DNA of 34,188 nt from a virus. The notes beneath the pieces were generated by a model. The model had not been told where the DNA came from. It did not search any database and saw only the letters and a program-made list of their open reading frames with translations. Numbering within the stretch: position 1 is the first letter of the stretch; each line of letters opens with the position of its first letter. This document shows positions 1 through 5,609 of the stretch, piece after piece. The stretch spans positions 1-34,188 of IMG/VR virus record IMGVR_UViG_3300037189_007193, one strand, 5' to 3'. Both the position numbers and the translations under genes were made by a program.

Positions 1-19
1 GACCCGAAAGGATAAAGCA

Positions 20-277
20 GTGACAATCAAAGAAGCAATAGCAAGCCTGACCAGAATGGTTGAGAGTGGCGGATTCCGCGAGGATGACGACCTCTACATT
101 ACTTGGTGGTCTTACGAAGATGTCCAACTCGTAGCAGACGAGGAGATGGACAACGACAAAGCACGAGCAATCTGGGCGAAAGTCTATGACACTATCGAGT
201 GCTGGGATGATGTAGATAACTACCTCGTTCAGCAGGAAATCTATTCCGTTCTCGAAGCAAAGGAAGAGGCAGAGTAA
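20..277 (+). CDS. Small acidic phage protein, unknown function (85 aa)
   Basis: GTG start preceded by GAAAGGA at bases 6-12, a leader that recurs before other genes in this block. The product is acidic (runs such as EDDD and DEEMDND) and rich in Trp and Tyr, with no Cys and no membrane segment. The stop codon shares one base with the next ATG (TAATG), so the two genes are probably translationally coupled. I do not recognise the family. Its position at the head of a run of tiny plus-strand genes suggests an early accessory or host-interaction role, but that is inference from context only. Confidence 0.75.
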   Translation: MTIKEAIASLTRMVESGGFREDDDLYITWWSYEDVQLVADEEMDNDKARAIWAKVYDTIECWDDVDNYLVQQEIYSVLEAKEEAE

Positions 278-432
278 TGGCTACATACAAAGTGGTCGTA
301 CACCACGAGTTCTGGGTTACGACAGACGACATTGACAAGGTACAGGACAACATTGAGTTCACCGAGTTCCTTTACGCTGACGAGGTGGAGTTCATTGAGG
401 GTTCGATTGATTGGGAAGAGGTAGCAGAGTAA
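277..432 (+). CDS. Small acidic protein, unknown (51 aa)
   Basis: The ORF begins at the ATG of a TAATG overlap with the preceding stop and ends in another TAATG with the following gene. The product starts MATYKVVVHHEFWV and is strongly acidic in its second half (DEVEFIEGSIDWEE). It has no Cys and no transmembrane segment. The opening pattern, a short basic beta-strand-like start then acidic residues, resembles the next gene (MADYKYRLIRKEV), so the two may be distant paralogues. Function unknown. Confidence 0.7.
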   Translation: MATYKVVVHHEFWVTTDDIDKVQDNIEFTEFLYADEVEFIEGSIDWEEVAE

Positions 433-599
433 TGGCTGATTACAAGTATCGCCTCATTCGCAAAGAGGTAGTCGAATCAAATGAAGTCACGGCAACCTCG
501 CGTGACGAGGCTTTGGGCTACATCTACGATGGAATCTACGAAGATGTCGCTGACAATGTTTCTTACGAAGTCCAATGGATAAATGGAGAGGAAGACTAA
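432..599 (+). CDS. Small acidic protein, unknown (55 aa)
   Basis: Starts at the ATG of a TAATG junction (432-434), not at an in-frame start further upstream inside the previous gene, and ends in a TAATG junction. The product is MADYKYRLIRKEVVE... with an acidic C-terminus (WINGEED). Pattern: beta-strand, then a helix (SRDEALGYIYDGIYEDV), then a strand. No motif is recognised. Coupled translation with both neighbours is likely because of the one-base overlaps. Confidence 0.7.
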   Translation: MADYKYRLIRKEVVESNEVTATSRDEALGYIYDGIYEDVADNVSYEVQWINGEED

Positions 600-715
600 T
601 GGATTGGGAAGAATTATTCCGCGACCTGCTCGATGCGATTGAGCAATGTCCGCATCCGATGGCAGAAGAAATCTGGCAAGACTATCACAAGGTATTAGAG
701 GAAGAGGAAGACTAA
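599..715 (+). CDS. Very small acidic protein (38 aa)
   Basis: ATG at 599-601 overlaps the upstream TAA by one base, and the TAA at 713-715 overlaps the next ATG. The product MDWEELFRDLLDAIEQ... looks like a single amphipathic helix pair with a strongly acidic tail (LEEEED). One Cys only. Its position in an unbroken chain of TAATG-linked genes is the main reason to call it real. Function unknown. Confidence 0.6.
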   Translation: MDWEELFRDLLDAIEQCPHPMAEEIWQDYHKVLEEEED

Positions 716-867
716 TGGAACAACAAGAATGTAGCCATTCCAATATCGAATGGGTATCGGGTGAGGTAGGAGTAGTTATTTCACTCAACGGAGATGTATT
801 CGCAATCTGTAAAGATTGTGGAGCAGAGGCTCGTTCATCCGAACAGCCAGAAGAAGAAGGAGAATAA
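715..867 (+). CDS. Small putative zinc-binding protein (50 aa)
   Basis: Starts at the ATG of a TAATG junction. The product has Cys6, His8, Cys32 and Cys35 (CSH near the N-terminus, then CKDCG), a possible CxH...CxxC zinc ribbon, followed by an acidic tail rich in Glu. It is one of about seven Cys-rich tiny proteins in the first 4.6 kb. Function unknown; zinc binding is inferred from residue spacing. Confidence 0.65.
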   Translation: MEQQECSHSNIEWVSGEVGVVISLNGDVFAICKDCGAEARSSEQPEEEGE

Positions 868-868
868 A

Positions 869-1057
869 GTGGGCAAGAGAGTAACCGTAACCCTATCATT
901 CGAGGCAGACAGCGAAACCTATGCTGACCTGTTGGATGGAATGACCGAACAACAAATCATCGAGGAATTGACACAGGTGGCGTATGCGAATCTCGTAGAG
1001 TACGCAACCGACCTGCCCTCATTCCACGATGTCGAAACGAAAGTAGAGGAAATCTAA
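869..1057 (+). CDS. Small unknown protein (62 aa)
   Basis: The probable start is GTG at 869, one base after the upstream stop, with GAAGAAGGAGAA just ahead as SD. This fits better than in-frame starts inside the previous gene. The product MGKRVTVTLSFEAD... begins with a beta-strand, then a predicted helical part (EQQIIEELTQVAYANLVEY) and an acidic end. The stop overlaps the following ATG in a TAATG. No family recognised. Confidence 0.7.
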   Translation: MGKRVTVTLSFEADSETYADLLDGMTEQQIIEELTQVAYANLVEYATDLPSFHDVETKVEEI

Positions 1058-1542
1058 TGGGACTGGATATGTATCTCAACGCAAAGCGATATGTGTCGCG
1101 TAGCCTGTGGGACAACGCCAACCAAACACGCGAGGAAAATCCAAAATGGACAGAGATAGCAGAGGCTAGTGGACTGGCTGGTTATGTAGGTGACGACTGG
1201 ACTGGAATCTATGTAAACGCTACGGCTGTCTATTGGCGCAAAGCCAACGCAATCCACAATTGGTTTGTCCTGAATGTTCAGGGTGGCGAGGACAACTGTA
1301 CGCCTCACTGGGTAGCACTGGAACAGTTAGTCGAATTGCGTGACCTCATACGGCAGGTGAACGCAGACCACAGCCTTGCGGAAGACCTGTTGCCGCCGAC
1401 TGAGGGGTTCTTCTTCGGTACTACTGAGTTAGACGAGTGGTACTGGAACGATTTGGAAACCACTGAGAAAGACCTTGACAGGGTTATCGCAATGGCGGAA
1501 GAAGACAAGATGATTGAGTTTGAGTATCATTCATCGTGGTAA
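1057..1542 (+). CDS. Conserved phage-type protein beginning MGLDMYL (161 aa)
   Basis: The ATG overlaps the upstream stop (TAATG). The N-terminus MGLDMYLNAKRYV is a pattern I associate with a widespread phage and bacterial hypothetical family that starts MGLDMYL. No enzyme motif is visible. The protein is Trp-rich with several WxxN/WY patches and an acidic C-terminal helix (ETTEKDLDRVIAMAEED). It is the longest gene of the first coupled cluster, and a stem-loop follows directly after its stop. Biochemical role unknown. Confidence 0.85.
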   Translation: MGLDMYLNAKRYVSRSLWDNANQTREENPKWTEIAEASGLAGYVGDDWTGIYVNATAVYWRKANAIHNWFVLNVQGGEDNCTPHWVALEQLVELRDLIRQVNADHSLAEDLLPPTEGFFFGTTELDEWYWNDLETTEKDLDRVIAMAEEDKMIEFEYHSSW

Positions 1543-1549
1543 ATCTGGT

Positions 1550-1571
1550 GGTGGGGGAACAAGCCCCCACC
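1550..1571 (+). promoter_or_regulatory. Intergenic GC stem-loop without U-tract
   Basis: GGTGGGGG (1550-1557) can pair with CCCCCACC (1564-1571) across a 6-base loop. It begins 7 bases after a stop codon and ends about 10 bases before the GAAAGGA SD of the next gene. No T-run follows, so a classic Rho-independent terminator is unlikely. An RNA-processing, stability or partial-attenuation element is possible. Confidence 0.6.
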
Positions 1572-1595
1572 CCACAACAGAAAGGAAATAGCCAA

Positions 1596-1796
1596 GTGAC
1601 TTATTCATTTGGAAAACTTATCGAATTGGTAAGCACAGCGTACCCTGATGCGGAGCAGTATCAAGACCGCGACAAGGCGCAAGCGTTCCTCGCTGGGATG
1701 TTCTACACCCTCGCAACAGAGGAAACCATCAAGCGAATCGGTGACTACCTCGCTATCGAGGTTCACGAGATTCACACGTTAGAACCAACTGCCTAA
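1596..1796 (+). CDS. Small unknown protein (66 aa)
   Basis: GTG at 1596 is chosen because GAAAGGAA lies just upstream at 1581-1588; an upstream in-frame start would run through the stem-loop and overlap the previous gene. The product (MTYSFGKLIELVSTAYPDAE) looks helical, with no Cys and no membrane segment. After a proline-containing turn it reads as helix-turn-helix in shape (DKAQAFLAGMFYTLATEETI), but this is not a recognised HTH. Unknown. Confidence 0.7.
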   Translation: MTYSFGKLIELVSTAYPDAEQYQDRDKAQAFLAGMFYTLATEETIKRIGDYLAIEVHEIHTLEPTA

Positions 1797-1821
1797 CACA
1801 ATGAACCGTTACCAAACCGTT

Positions 1822-1854
1822 ACCCAATCTGGTGAGTGGCACACCAGATTGGGT
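1822..1854 (+). promoter_or_regulatory. Perfect 13-bp intergenic stem-loop
   Basis: ACCCAATCTGGTG (1822-1834) and CACCAGATTGGGT (1842-1854) are exact reverse complements separated by a 7-base loop. The element lies between a stop at 1796 and the GAAAGGAA SD at about 1886. No T-run follows. It may punctuate the polycistronic mRNA or separate independently translated segments. Confidence 0.75.
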
Positions 1855-1902
1855 GTAGGTTGGAATTATCAACAAAAGCAATACCGAAAGGAAACAACAC
1901 AA

Positions 1903-1989
1903 ATGTTCACCTGTAAAGATGACAAGCACCACCACTACCTCGACATAATGGGCGACCTCAAAGTTCATTGCTCTGAATGTGAGGCGTAA
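1903..1989 (+). CDS. Tiny Cys/His-rich protein (28 aa)
   Basis: ATG at 1903 follows GAAAGGAAACAACACAA, the same SD context as other genes here. The product is MFTCKDDKHHHYLD... ending CSECEA, with Cys4, a HHH cluster and a C-terminal CxxC, so it could bind a metal. An upstream in-frame ATG at 1801 would run through the 13-bp stem-loop and lacks an SD. Its small size leaves doubt, but SD quality and chain position support it. Confidence 0.5.
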   Translation: MFTCKDDKHHHYLDIMGDLKVHCSECEA

Positions 1990-1992
1990 CAA

Positions 1993-2412
1993 ATGGCTAA
2001 TTACTACGGCAAGGCACGGAGCAATTACTTCGCTGTCAAAGACGAACAATCATTCCGCGAGGACATTGCGAAATGTAATGTTCACCTGTTGGAGCGAACA
2101 ACCGAAGAGGGGCAAATCCTCTTTGGAATGATGGACAACAATGATGACGGATATCCAATGGATACTTGGATGGCGTGGTCGGCGGATGATGACACAGACG
2201 AGCCAGAGGTAACTTGGGGAGAATTCTTCCAGAAGCACCTCGCTGACGGTTGGGTAGTTATCCTGATGGAGATTGGTTCTGAGAAGCACCGATTCCTCAC
2301 TGGCACTGCCTCTGCTATCAACAACAAGGGCGAGGAGCGTTTCATTGACCTCTCCGATATCGTCAATCTCGGAAAAGAAATTGGGGAGTATGTCACTTCC
2401 CCGACTTACTAA
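1993..2412 (+). CDS. Conserved actinobacterial/phage hypothetical protein (139 aa)
   Basis: ATG start 3 bases after the previous stop. The opening ANYYGKARSNYFAVKD and the central DGWVVILMEIGSEK resemble a family of uncharacterised proteins I recall from actinobacteria and their phages, with the usual layout: N-terminal strand, acidic middle, then a strand near the end (ERFIDLSDI). No catalytic motif is evident and no membrane segment is seen. The family link is from memory; the function is unknown. Confidence 0.8.
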   Translation: MANYYGKARSNYFAVKDEQSFREDIAKCNVHLLERTTEEGQILFGMMDNNDDGYPMDTWMAWSADDDTDEPEVTWGEFFQKHLADGWVVILMEIGSEKHRFLTGTASAINNKGEERFIDLSDIVNLGKEIGEYVTSPTY

Positions 2413-2423
2413 GGAGTAGCCAG

Positions 2424-2552
2424 ATGTGTAACCACGACAAGATAGAGTGCCCTGAACACGAGGGTAACTTCGACTGTAACCCGTTCTGCCGTCTGTGTGA
2501 GGGCGAGCAGGAGTATTGCCCGACCTGTGAACAACAAGGAGAAGAACAATGA
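2424..2552 (+). CDS. Small Cys-rich putative zinc-binding protein (42 aa)
   Basis: ATG at 2424 with TAAGGAG about 10 bases upstream. The product has Cys2, His4, Cys9, His12, Cys18, Cys22, Cys25, Cys32 and Cys35, enough for two metal sites (FCRLCEG and YCPTCE are CxxC knuckles). It overlaps the next gene by 4 bases (ATGA). Too short for the usual ORF length cut-off, but the density of paired cysteines and the clean SD make it credible. Function unknown. Confidence 0.65.
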   Translation: MCNHDKIECPEHEGNFDCNPFCRLCEGEQEYCPTCEQQGEEQ

Positions 2553-2701
2553 AAGACAACCGATTCCAACGACACAACTTTCACGCTGTCGAGATAGTCA
2601 CTTACAAGAGTGGCAAATGGTCGCTCGAATGTACGGACTGTAATGAAGTAATCATTGACGAAGTAGCGTGGGAAATGATGAACGAAAAGGAAGTGAACTA
2701 A
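2549..2701 (+). CDS. Small basic/acidic protein with one CxxC (50 aa)
   Basis: Starts in the ATGA overlap at 2549 with AAGGAGAAGAAC upstream, and its stop forms a TAATG with the next gene. The product MKDNRFQRHNFHAVEIV... has a CTDC knuckle (Cys28, Cys31) and an acidic helical end. Probably a half zinc-ribbon or part of a dimeric metal site. Function unknown. Confidence 0.65.
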   Translation: MKDNRFQRHNFHAVEIVTYKSGKWSLECTDCNEVIIDEVAWEMMNEKEVN

Positions 2702-3108
2702 TGGAAGTAACTATTACACAAACGCTTAGTGGTGACGAGGCTGTGAATTACCTCGTATCCAAGTACGACTGGAACATCTATGTTCCTGACTACAACAAAC
2801 TCAATGTGATTGCGTATCGCCAAAAGTATGAGGATGGTTATCTCGTCTGTGACTACGATTCGAGTGTCAGCATCTCAATCGAGATGAACCTGACTAACTT
2901 CGATATCATCGCCACGCTCCTCTCAAATGACGAGAACGGCAAAGACTGGACTAACCACACTTGGATTGAGTATGACGACTGGACTGGTACATATGCCAAC
3001 GATAAAAACATCATCTTGGATGCGTACAAGACCAATGACAAATTCCGTGAATGGTTTGAGCAGAACATTGTGGACTACCCACTAGAAGAGGTGAACACCA
3101 GTGAGTAA
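2701..3108 (+). CDS. Unknown acidic protein (135 aa)
   Basis: The start is the ATG of a TAATG junction at 2701 rather than an in-frame start 11 codons earlier, which would overlap the previous gene. The product is Asp/Asn/Tyr/Trp-rich (DDWTGTYANDKN) and soluble. The segment IEYDDWTGTYAN resembles VGDDWTGIYVN of the 1057-1542 product, which could mean distant relationship or convergence. It overlaps the next gene by 8 bases. No family recognised. Confidence 0.8.
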   Translation: MEVTITQTLSGDEAVNYLVSKYDWNIYVPDYNKLNVIAYRQKYEDGYLVCDYDSSVSISIEMNLTNFDIIATLLSNDENGKDWTNHTWIEYDDWTGTYANDKNIILDAYKTNDKFREWFEQNIVDYPLEEVNTSE

Positions 3109-3505
3109 GGATATGACACTCGAAGAATGGGCTGACACTTACAAGCCTATGAAGAACGACATCGAGCCTGAGCGTGGCTGGAACGAAACTCTCCACGAAA
3201 CCTACGGCAAGGAACTCGACAAGGTACGCCTGTACGAACCTCTCAACCGAGTCTGGACTTGGGTGGATGGTGACAACGGCACTTACCTCGTTTCAGGTAT
3301 GAGTTTCGTAAATCGTATTGGTTACTTCATTACCGAAGAACCGTACGAAGACATTCTCAGGGATTTCAGTAACTACCTGTGTATCACGGTCGAGTCGTGG
3401 AACATCTGCGCTGAGTGTGACGGCGATGCTGTCATCCCCGACACAGACGACCCCTGCCCTGCGTGTGACGGCTTGGGTACGACAGACCACGAGTGGAACG
3501 ATTAG
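3101..3505 (+). CDS. Unknown protein with C-terminal DnaJ-like zinc knuckles (134 aa)
   Basis: GTG start at 3101, overlapping the preceding gene by 8 bases. Residues 103-106 (CAEC, followed by DG) and 119-122 (CPAC... then DGLG) form a pair of CxxC(D)G motifs like one zinc site of the DnaJ cysteine-rich domain. No J domain is present. The N-terminal 100 residues are acidic with no recognised motif. A protein-binding or nucleic-acid-binding zinc module is inferred. Confidence 0.8.
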   Translation: MSKDMTLEEWADTYKPMKNDIEPERGWNETLHETYGKELDKVRLYEPLNRVWTWVDGDNGTYLVSGMSFVNRIGYFITEEPYEDILRDFSNYLCITVESWNICAECDGDAVIPDTDDPCPACDGLGTTDHEWND

Positions 3506-3506
3506 G

Positions 3507-3532
3507 CGACTTACCCGACTTGTGGTAAGTTG
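3507..3532 (+). promoter_or_regulatory. Intergenic stem-loop before glycosylase gene
   Basis: CGACTTACC (3507-3515) pairs with GGTAAGTTG (3524-3532), one pair being G-U, around an 8-base loop. It immediately follows the TAG/TTA-rich end of the previous gene and lies 14 bases ahead of a strong AAAGGAGG SD. A candidate TTG start at 3530 would be buried in this stem. No T-run follows. Confidence 0.6.
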
Positions 3533-3556
3533 GAAGTAACAACAAAGGAGGACACC

Positions 3557-4048
3557 ATCCAAACATTCTTGCCTTACGCTGACCTCGAATTCGAGCGCAC
3601 AGCACAAGCGTTAGACAACCAACGCCTCAACAAGCAAGCCTTAGAGGGTTGGCAAATAATGATGACCCTGTTCGAACTCGACCCACAGGGCAACCACCGC
3701 ACACCAAAGGGCTGGGTCAATCACCCTGCTGTAAAGATGTGGCGAAATGCTGAACTGGGGCTGCTCGAATACATCAACGATATGGTCGTGGAATGGAAAC
3801 GGCGTGGTTATCGCTCGACCATCTTTGACAAGGCTCTTGCTACTTACGAGTCTGCTGAGGCTATGGGTCGCACACAGGACAACGACAAGCGACCTGCGTT
3901 TATGTACGAGGACTCGACATTCGAACAAGTAGCCGAATCACACCGCAAGGCTCTCCTTGTCAAGAACTACGGCTGGTATCACCAGTTTGGATGGGTCGAA
4001 GACACAGGAATAGAACCCACTTCATACGAGTATGTATGGATTGGCTAA
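3557..4048 (+). CDS. Pyrimidine dimer DNA glycosylase-like protein, probable ATC start (163 aa)
   Basis: The product from codon 3557 reads (M)QTFLPYADLEFERTAQALD, then QRLNKQ, NHPAVKMW and KNYGWY. These match the conserved blocks of the pyrimidine-dimer glycosylase/MSMEG_6728-like family (relatives of T4 endonuclease V), whose members begin MQTFLPY. Such enzymes excise UV-induced pyrimidine dimers. The codon aligned with the family's Met is ATC, placed 5 bases after a near-perfect SD (AAAGGAGG, 3544-3551). The only upstream alternative, TTG at 3530, would add nine residues, lies inside a stem-loop and has no SD. I therefore infer non-canonical ATC initiation. It stands between stem-loop and SD, so expression is probably independent of the previous gene. 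Confidence 0.8.
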   Translation: MQTFLPYADLEFERTAQALDNQRLNKQALEGWQIMMTLFELDPQGNHRTPKGWVNHPAVKMWRNAELGLLEYINDMVVEWKRRGYRSTIFDKALATYESAEAMGRTQDNDKRPAFMYEDSTFEQVAESHRKALLVKNYGWYHQFGWVEDTGIEPTSYEYVWIG

Positions 4049-4061
4049 CTGAAAGGAAACA

Positions 4062-4226
4062 ATGGAAGAGAATATCGACCTTTGCCCCACCTGCGGAACT
4101 ATCCGCGAGGGAGGCGTGTGTGAGAATCGGGACACACATCCTCGTAACCACGAGGAGCGAATCGAAATGAATATGAAGAACTGGATTAGCCAGTATTACG
4201 CCCAAAAGGAGAACAACAGTGAGTAG
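4062..4226 (+). CDS. Small putative zinc-binding protein (54 aa)
   Basis: ATG at 4062 follows CTGAAAGGAAACA, the same SD context as several genes here. Cys8 and Cys11 (CPTCG), Cys20 and His26/His30 could make one zinc site. The rest is a basic/acidic helix (MNMKNWISQYYAQKE). It overlaps the next gene by 8 bases through GTGAGTAG. Function unknown. Confidence 0.65.
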   Translation: MEENIDLCPTCGTIREGGVCENRDTHPRNHEERIEMNMKNWISQYYAQKENNSE

Positions 4227-4470
4227 ACAGTATCACTATGTCGTAGTGTGGGATATCGAACAAAGCAAGTTTGTCATCGACTTTGACGTAATGGAAAGTA
4301 ACTTCCCCAACGGCGAAGTTTGGAACAAAGACGCGCAAAAATGGGAAAGCCGTTACGAGATTGACGGAATGAACGATGCGTACCTCGACATTGAGGATGT
4401 TCTTGCTCGTGCGTTGAGCGATGTAAACGATATGCTCGAAGACTTGTCCACTGAGGCAGACAAAGAGTGA
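4219..4470 (+). CDS. Unknown acidic protein (83 aa)
   Basis: GTG start at 4219 overlaps the previous gene by 8 bases with AAAAGGAGAACAAC as SD. The product begins with beta-strands (QYHYVVVWDIEQSKFVIDFD) and ends in an acidic helix (DVNDMLEDLSTEADKE). No cysteine and no recognised motif. It overlaps the following gene by 4 bases. Confidence 0.75.
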   Translation: MSRQYHYVVVWDIEQSKFVIDFDVMESNFPNGEVWNKDAQKWESRYEIDGMNDAYLDIEDVLARALSDVNDMLEDLSTEADKE

Positions 4471-4607
4471 GTGAAAACACGCAGGTCTTGTTGGGCTGGT
4501 GTATCGCCAACCAACACGACATATGTCCTCTCACAGTGCCACTGAGCGACCGAAACGAAACGGCAGAGTGTAACTGTTCCTGCCACAAGGAGAGCAACAA
4601 TGAATAA
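4467..4607 (+). CDS. Small CxCxCH protein, family also at 16392-16523 (46 aa)
   Basis: GTG start in the GTGA overlap at 4467; it is missed by a 60-aa ORF cut-off. The product has GWCIANQHDICP (Cys12, His17, Cys20) and ends ECNCSCHK (Cys35, Cys37, Cys39, His40), matching in order and spacing the minus-strand protein at 16392-16523. The pattern GWC...H...CP...CxCxCH recalls small proteins in other actinophages. Metal binding is likely; function unknown. Confidence 0.75.
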   Translation: MSENTQVLLGWCIANQHDICPLTVPLSDRNETAECNCSCHKESNNE

Positions 4608-4791
4608 AGAGATAGTCAAACTAATGCGTAAGGCTAAGAAACAGGGCTGGCGCGTAGAAGTGACACGAAAGAACCACATCAAATTCCTGTCGCCGTTTGG
4701 AGGCATTGTAGTAGCCTCTGGAACACCCTCCGAGAATCGGGGATTCCTGAATCTCAAATCACGACTGAAATCAAAAGGACTTGTAGAGTGA
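4600..4791 (+). CDS. HicA-like mRNA interferase-fold protein (63 aa)
   Basis: ATG at 4600, SD AAGGAGAGCAAC. The sequence MNKEIVKLMRKAKKQGWRV then KNHIKFLSPFGG and ASGTPSENRGFLNLKSRLK follows the HicA/YcfA double-stranded-RNA-binding-like fold, with His26 in the position of the usual catalytic His. HicA toxins cleave mRNA and are normally paired with HicB. No HicB-like protein is adjacent; the next gene is a WhiB protein overlapping by 4 bases. It could be an orphan RNA-binding or host-shutoff factor. Family assignment is fairly safe, toxicity is not shown. Confidence 0.8.
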   Translation: MNKEIVKLMRKAKKQGWRVEVTRKNHIKFLSPFGGIVVASGTPSENRGFLNLKSRLKSKGLVE

Positions 4792-5063
4792 GCAACGAAG
4801 TTGATTGGACAGAGGGACTCTGTACGCAGACCGACCCAGACATCTTCTTTCCAGAACTGGGAGATGGGGACTCTTCTTACGCTGCCAAAAGCGTGTGCGC
4901 CTCGTGTGCGTTGGTTACGCCCTGCTTGATGGGCGCGATTGAGCGTAACGAACAGTTTGGAATCTGGGGCGGGGCTAATTACAAGACTCGTCGCAGAATC
5001 ATACGAGGTGAAATAACAATACAGTTTCACATCAAGGATTTATCAAAACACAAGAAAGGGTAA
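4788..5063 (+). CDS. WhiB-family Fe-S transcription factor (91 aa)
   Basis: GTG start overlapping the HicA-like stop by 4 bases. Cys12, Cys37, Cys40 and Cys46 give the classical C...CxxCx5C [4Fe-4S] ligand set, followed by GIWGG (58-62) and a basic tail (YKTRRRIIRG; KDLSKHKKG) for DNA contact. WhiB proteins are restricted to actinobacteria and their phages and act with sigma factor region 4. Phage copies can repress host whiB genes or block superinfection. This is strong evidence for an actinobacterial host. Confidence 0.92.
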   Translation: MSNEVDWTEGLCTQTDPDIFFPELGDGDSSYAAKSVCASCALVTPCLMGAIERNEQFGIWGGANYKTRRRIIRGEITIQFHIKDLSKHKKG

Positions 5064-5066
5064 ACA

Positions 5067-5255
5067 ATGGAGTACCTGACAGCAAAGCAGGTTTCCAATG
5101 TAACTGGGTACAAGTATCGACATCTTTGGTCATACATAAAGCGAGGTACTTTCCCTCAACCAGATATCAACATTGGAAACAAACCACTTTGGAAAGAAGA
5201 AACAATCGATGGAGTAGAATTTGCTCCCAAAAGAAAGAGAGAAATAAATGATTGA
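5067..5255 (+). CDS. Small AlpA/excisionase-like HTH DNA-binding protein (62 aa)
   Basis: ATG at 5067 with AGAAAGGGTAAACA ahead. The N-terminus YLTAKQVSNVTGYKYRHLWS resembles a helix-turn-helix of the MerR/AlpA/Xis superfamily, followed by IKRGTFPQPDINIG (wing) and a basic tail KRKREIND. Without an integrase in the window an excisionase role is unlikely; a small transcription regulator of the early region is more probable. The next gene overlaps by 8 bases. Confidence 0.75.
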   Translation: MEYLTAKQVSNVTGYKYRHLWSYIKRGTFPQPDINIGNKPLWKEETIDGVEFAPKRKREIND

Positions 5256-5529
5256 CAACGAAAACAAAGGAATACTGGACAGCCAGCCCTACGCTCGATT
5301 CCACACTGGTCGTACCGTGATTATGGGTCAGGAAGATTGGGGCGTGTTCATCCACATCAGCAATGGGCGTGACACAGCAGTTGGAGCGTTCTCAGTAGAA
5401 GAAGCAGAAACCGTTATCGGATTCTTACAGGAAGTAGTAGCAGAAGCAAAGTCTTCTGAACCACCGTTTACTGAACAGGAATTGGTCGAAGAAGAATTGG
5501 ATTACACTGCTTTCGATGATGTTGAGTAA
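5248..5529 (+). CDS. Unknown acidic protein (93 aa), last gene of plus-strand block
   Basis: ATG at 5248, SD AAGAGAGAAATAA. The product has a strand-rich centre (GRTVIMGQEDWGVFIHIS), a helix (SVEEAETVIGFLQEVVAEA) and a very acidic C-terminus. No recognised motif. It ends 80 bases before the convergent minus-strand operon end. Confidence 0.75.
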   Translation: MIDNENKGILDSQPYARFHTGRTVIMGQEDWGVFIHISNGRDTAVGAFSVEEAETVIGFLQEVVAEAKSSEPPFTEQELVEEELDYTAFDDVE

Positions 5530-5534
5530 CTAGA

Positions 5535-5566
5535 AATAAAATCTAAAAGCGCGAGAAATCTGCGCC
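5535..5566 (-). terminator. Probable Rho-independent terminator of the minus-strand operon
   Basis: Read on the minus strand, a GCGC (5565-5562) and GCGC (5552-5549) stem, extendable by two pairs with one bulge, is followed by TTTTAGATTTTATTT. It lies about 45 bases after the stop of the DpdA-like gene, in the convergent gap 5530-5609. The stem is short, so efficiency is uncertain. I see no comparable terminator reading plus-strand. Confidence 0.45.
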
Positions 5567-5609
5567 CGATACTTTCCAAGTAAATAGAGAAACTGTTATC
5601 TACTAATAA

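Noticed and set aside
477-899. 140-aa minus-strand ORF in the left block
   Set aside because: It covers a chain of plus-strand genes with one-base overlaps and has shadow-like composition.
4353-5030. 225-aa minus-strand ORF opposite the HicA-like and WhiB genes
   Set aside because: The plus-strand genes in this range match known families; this frame has no SD and no protein-like motif.
5530-5609. Possible bidirectional terminator
   Set aside because: Only the minus-strand direction has a T-run after the stem; plus-strand read-through is not resolved.
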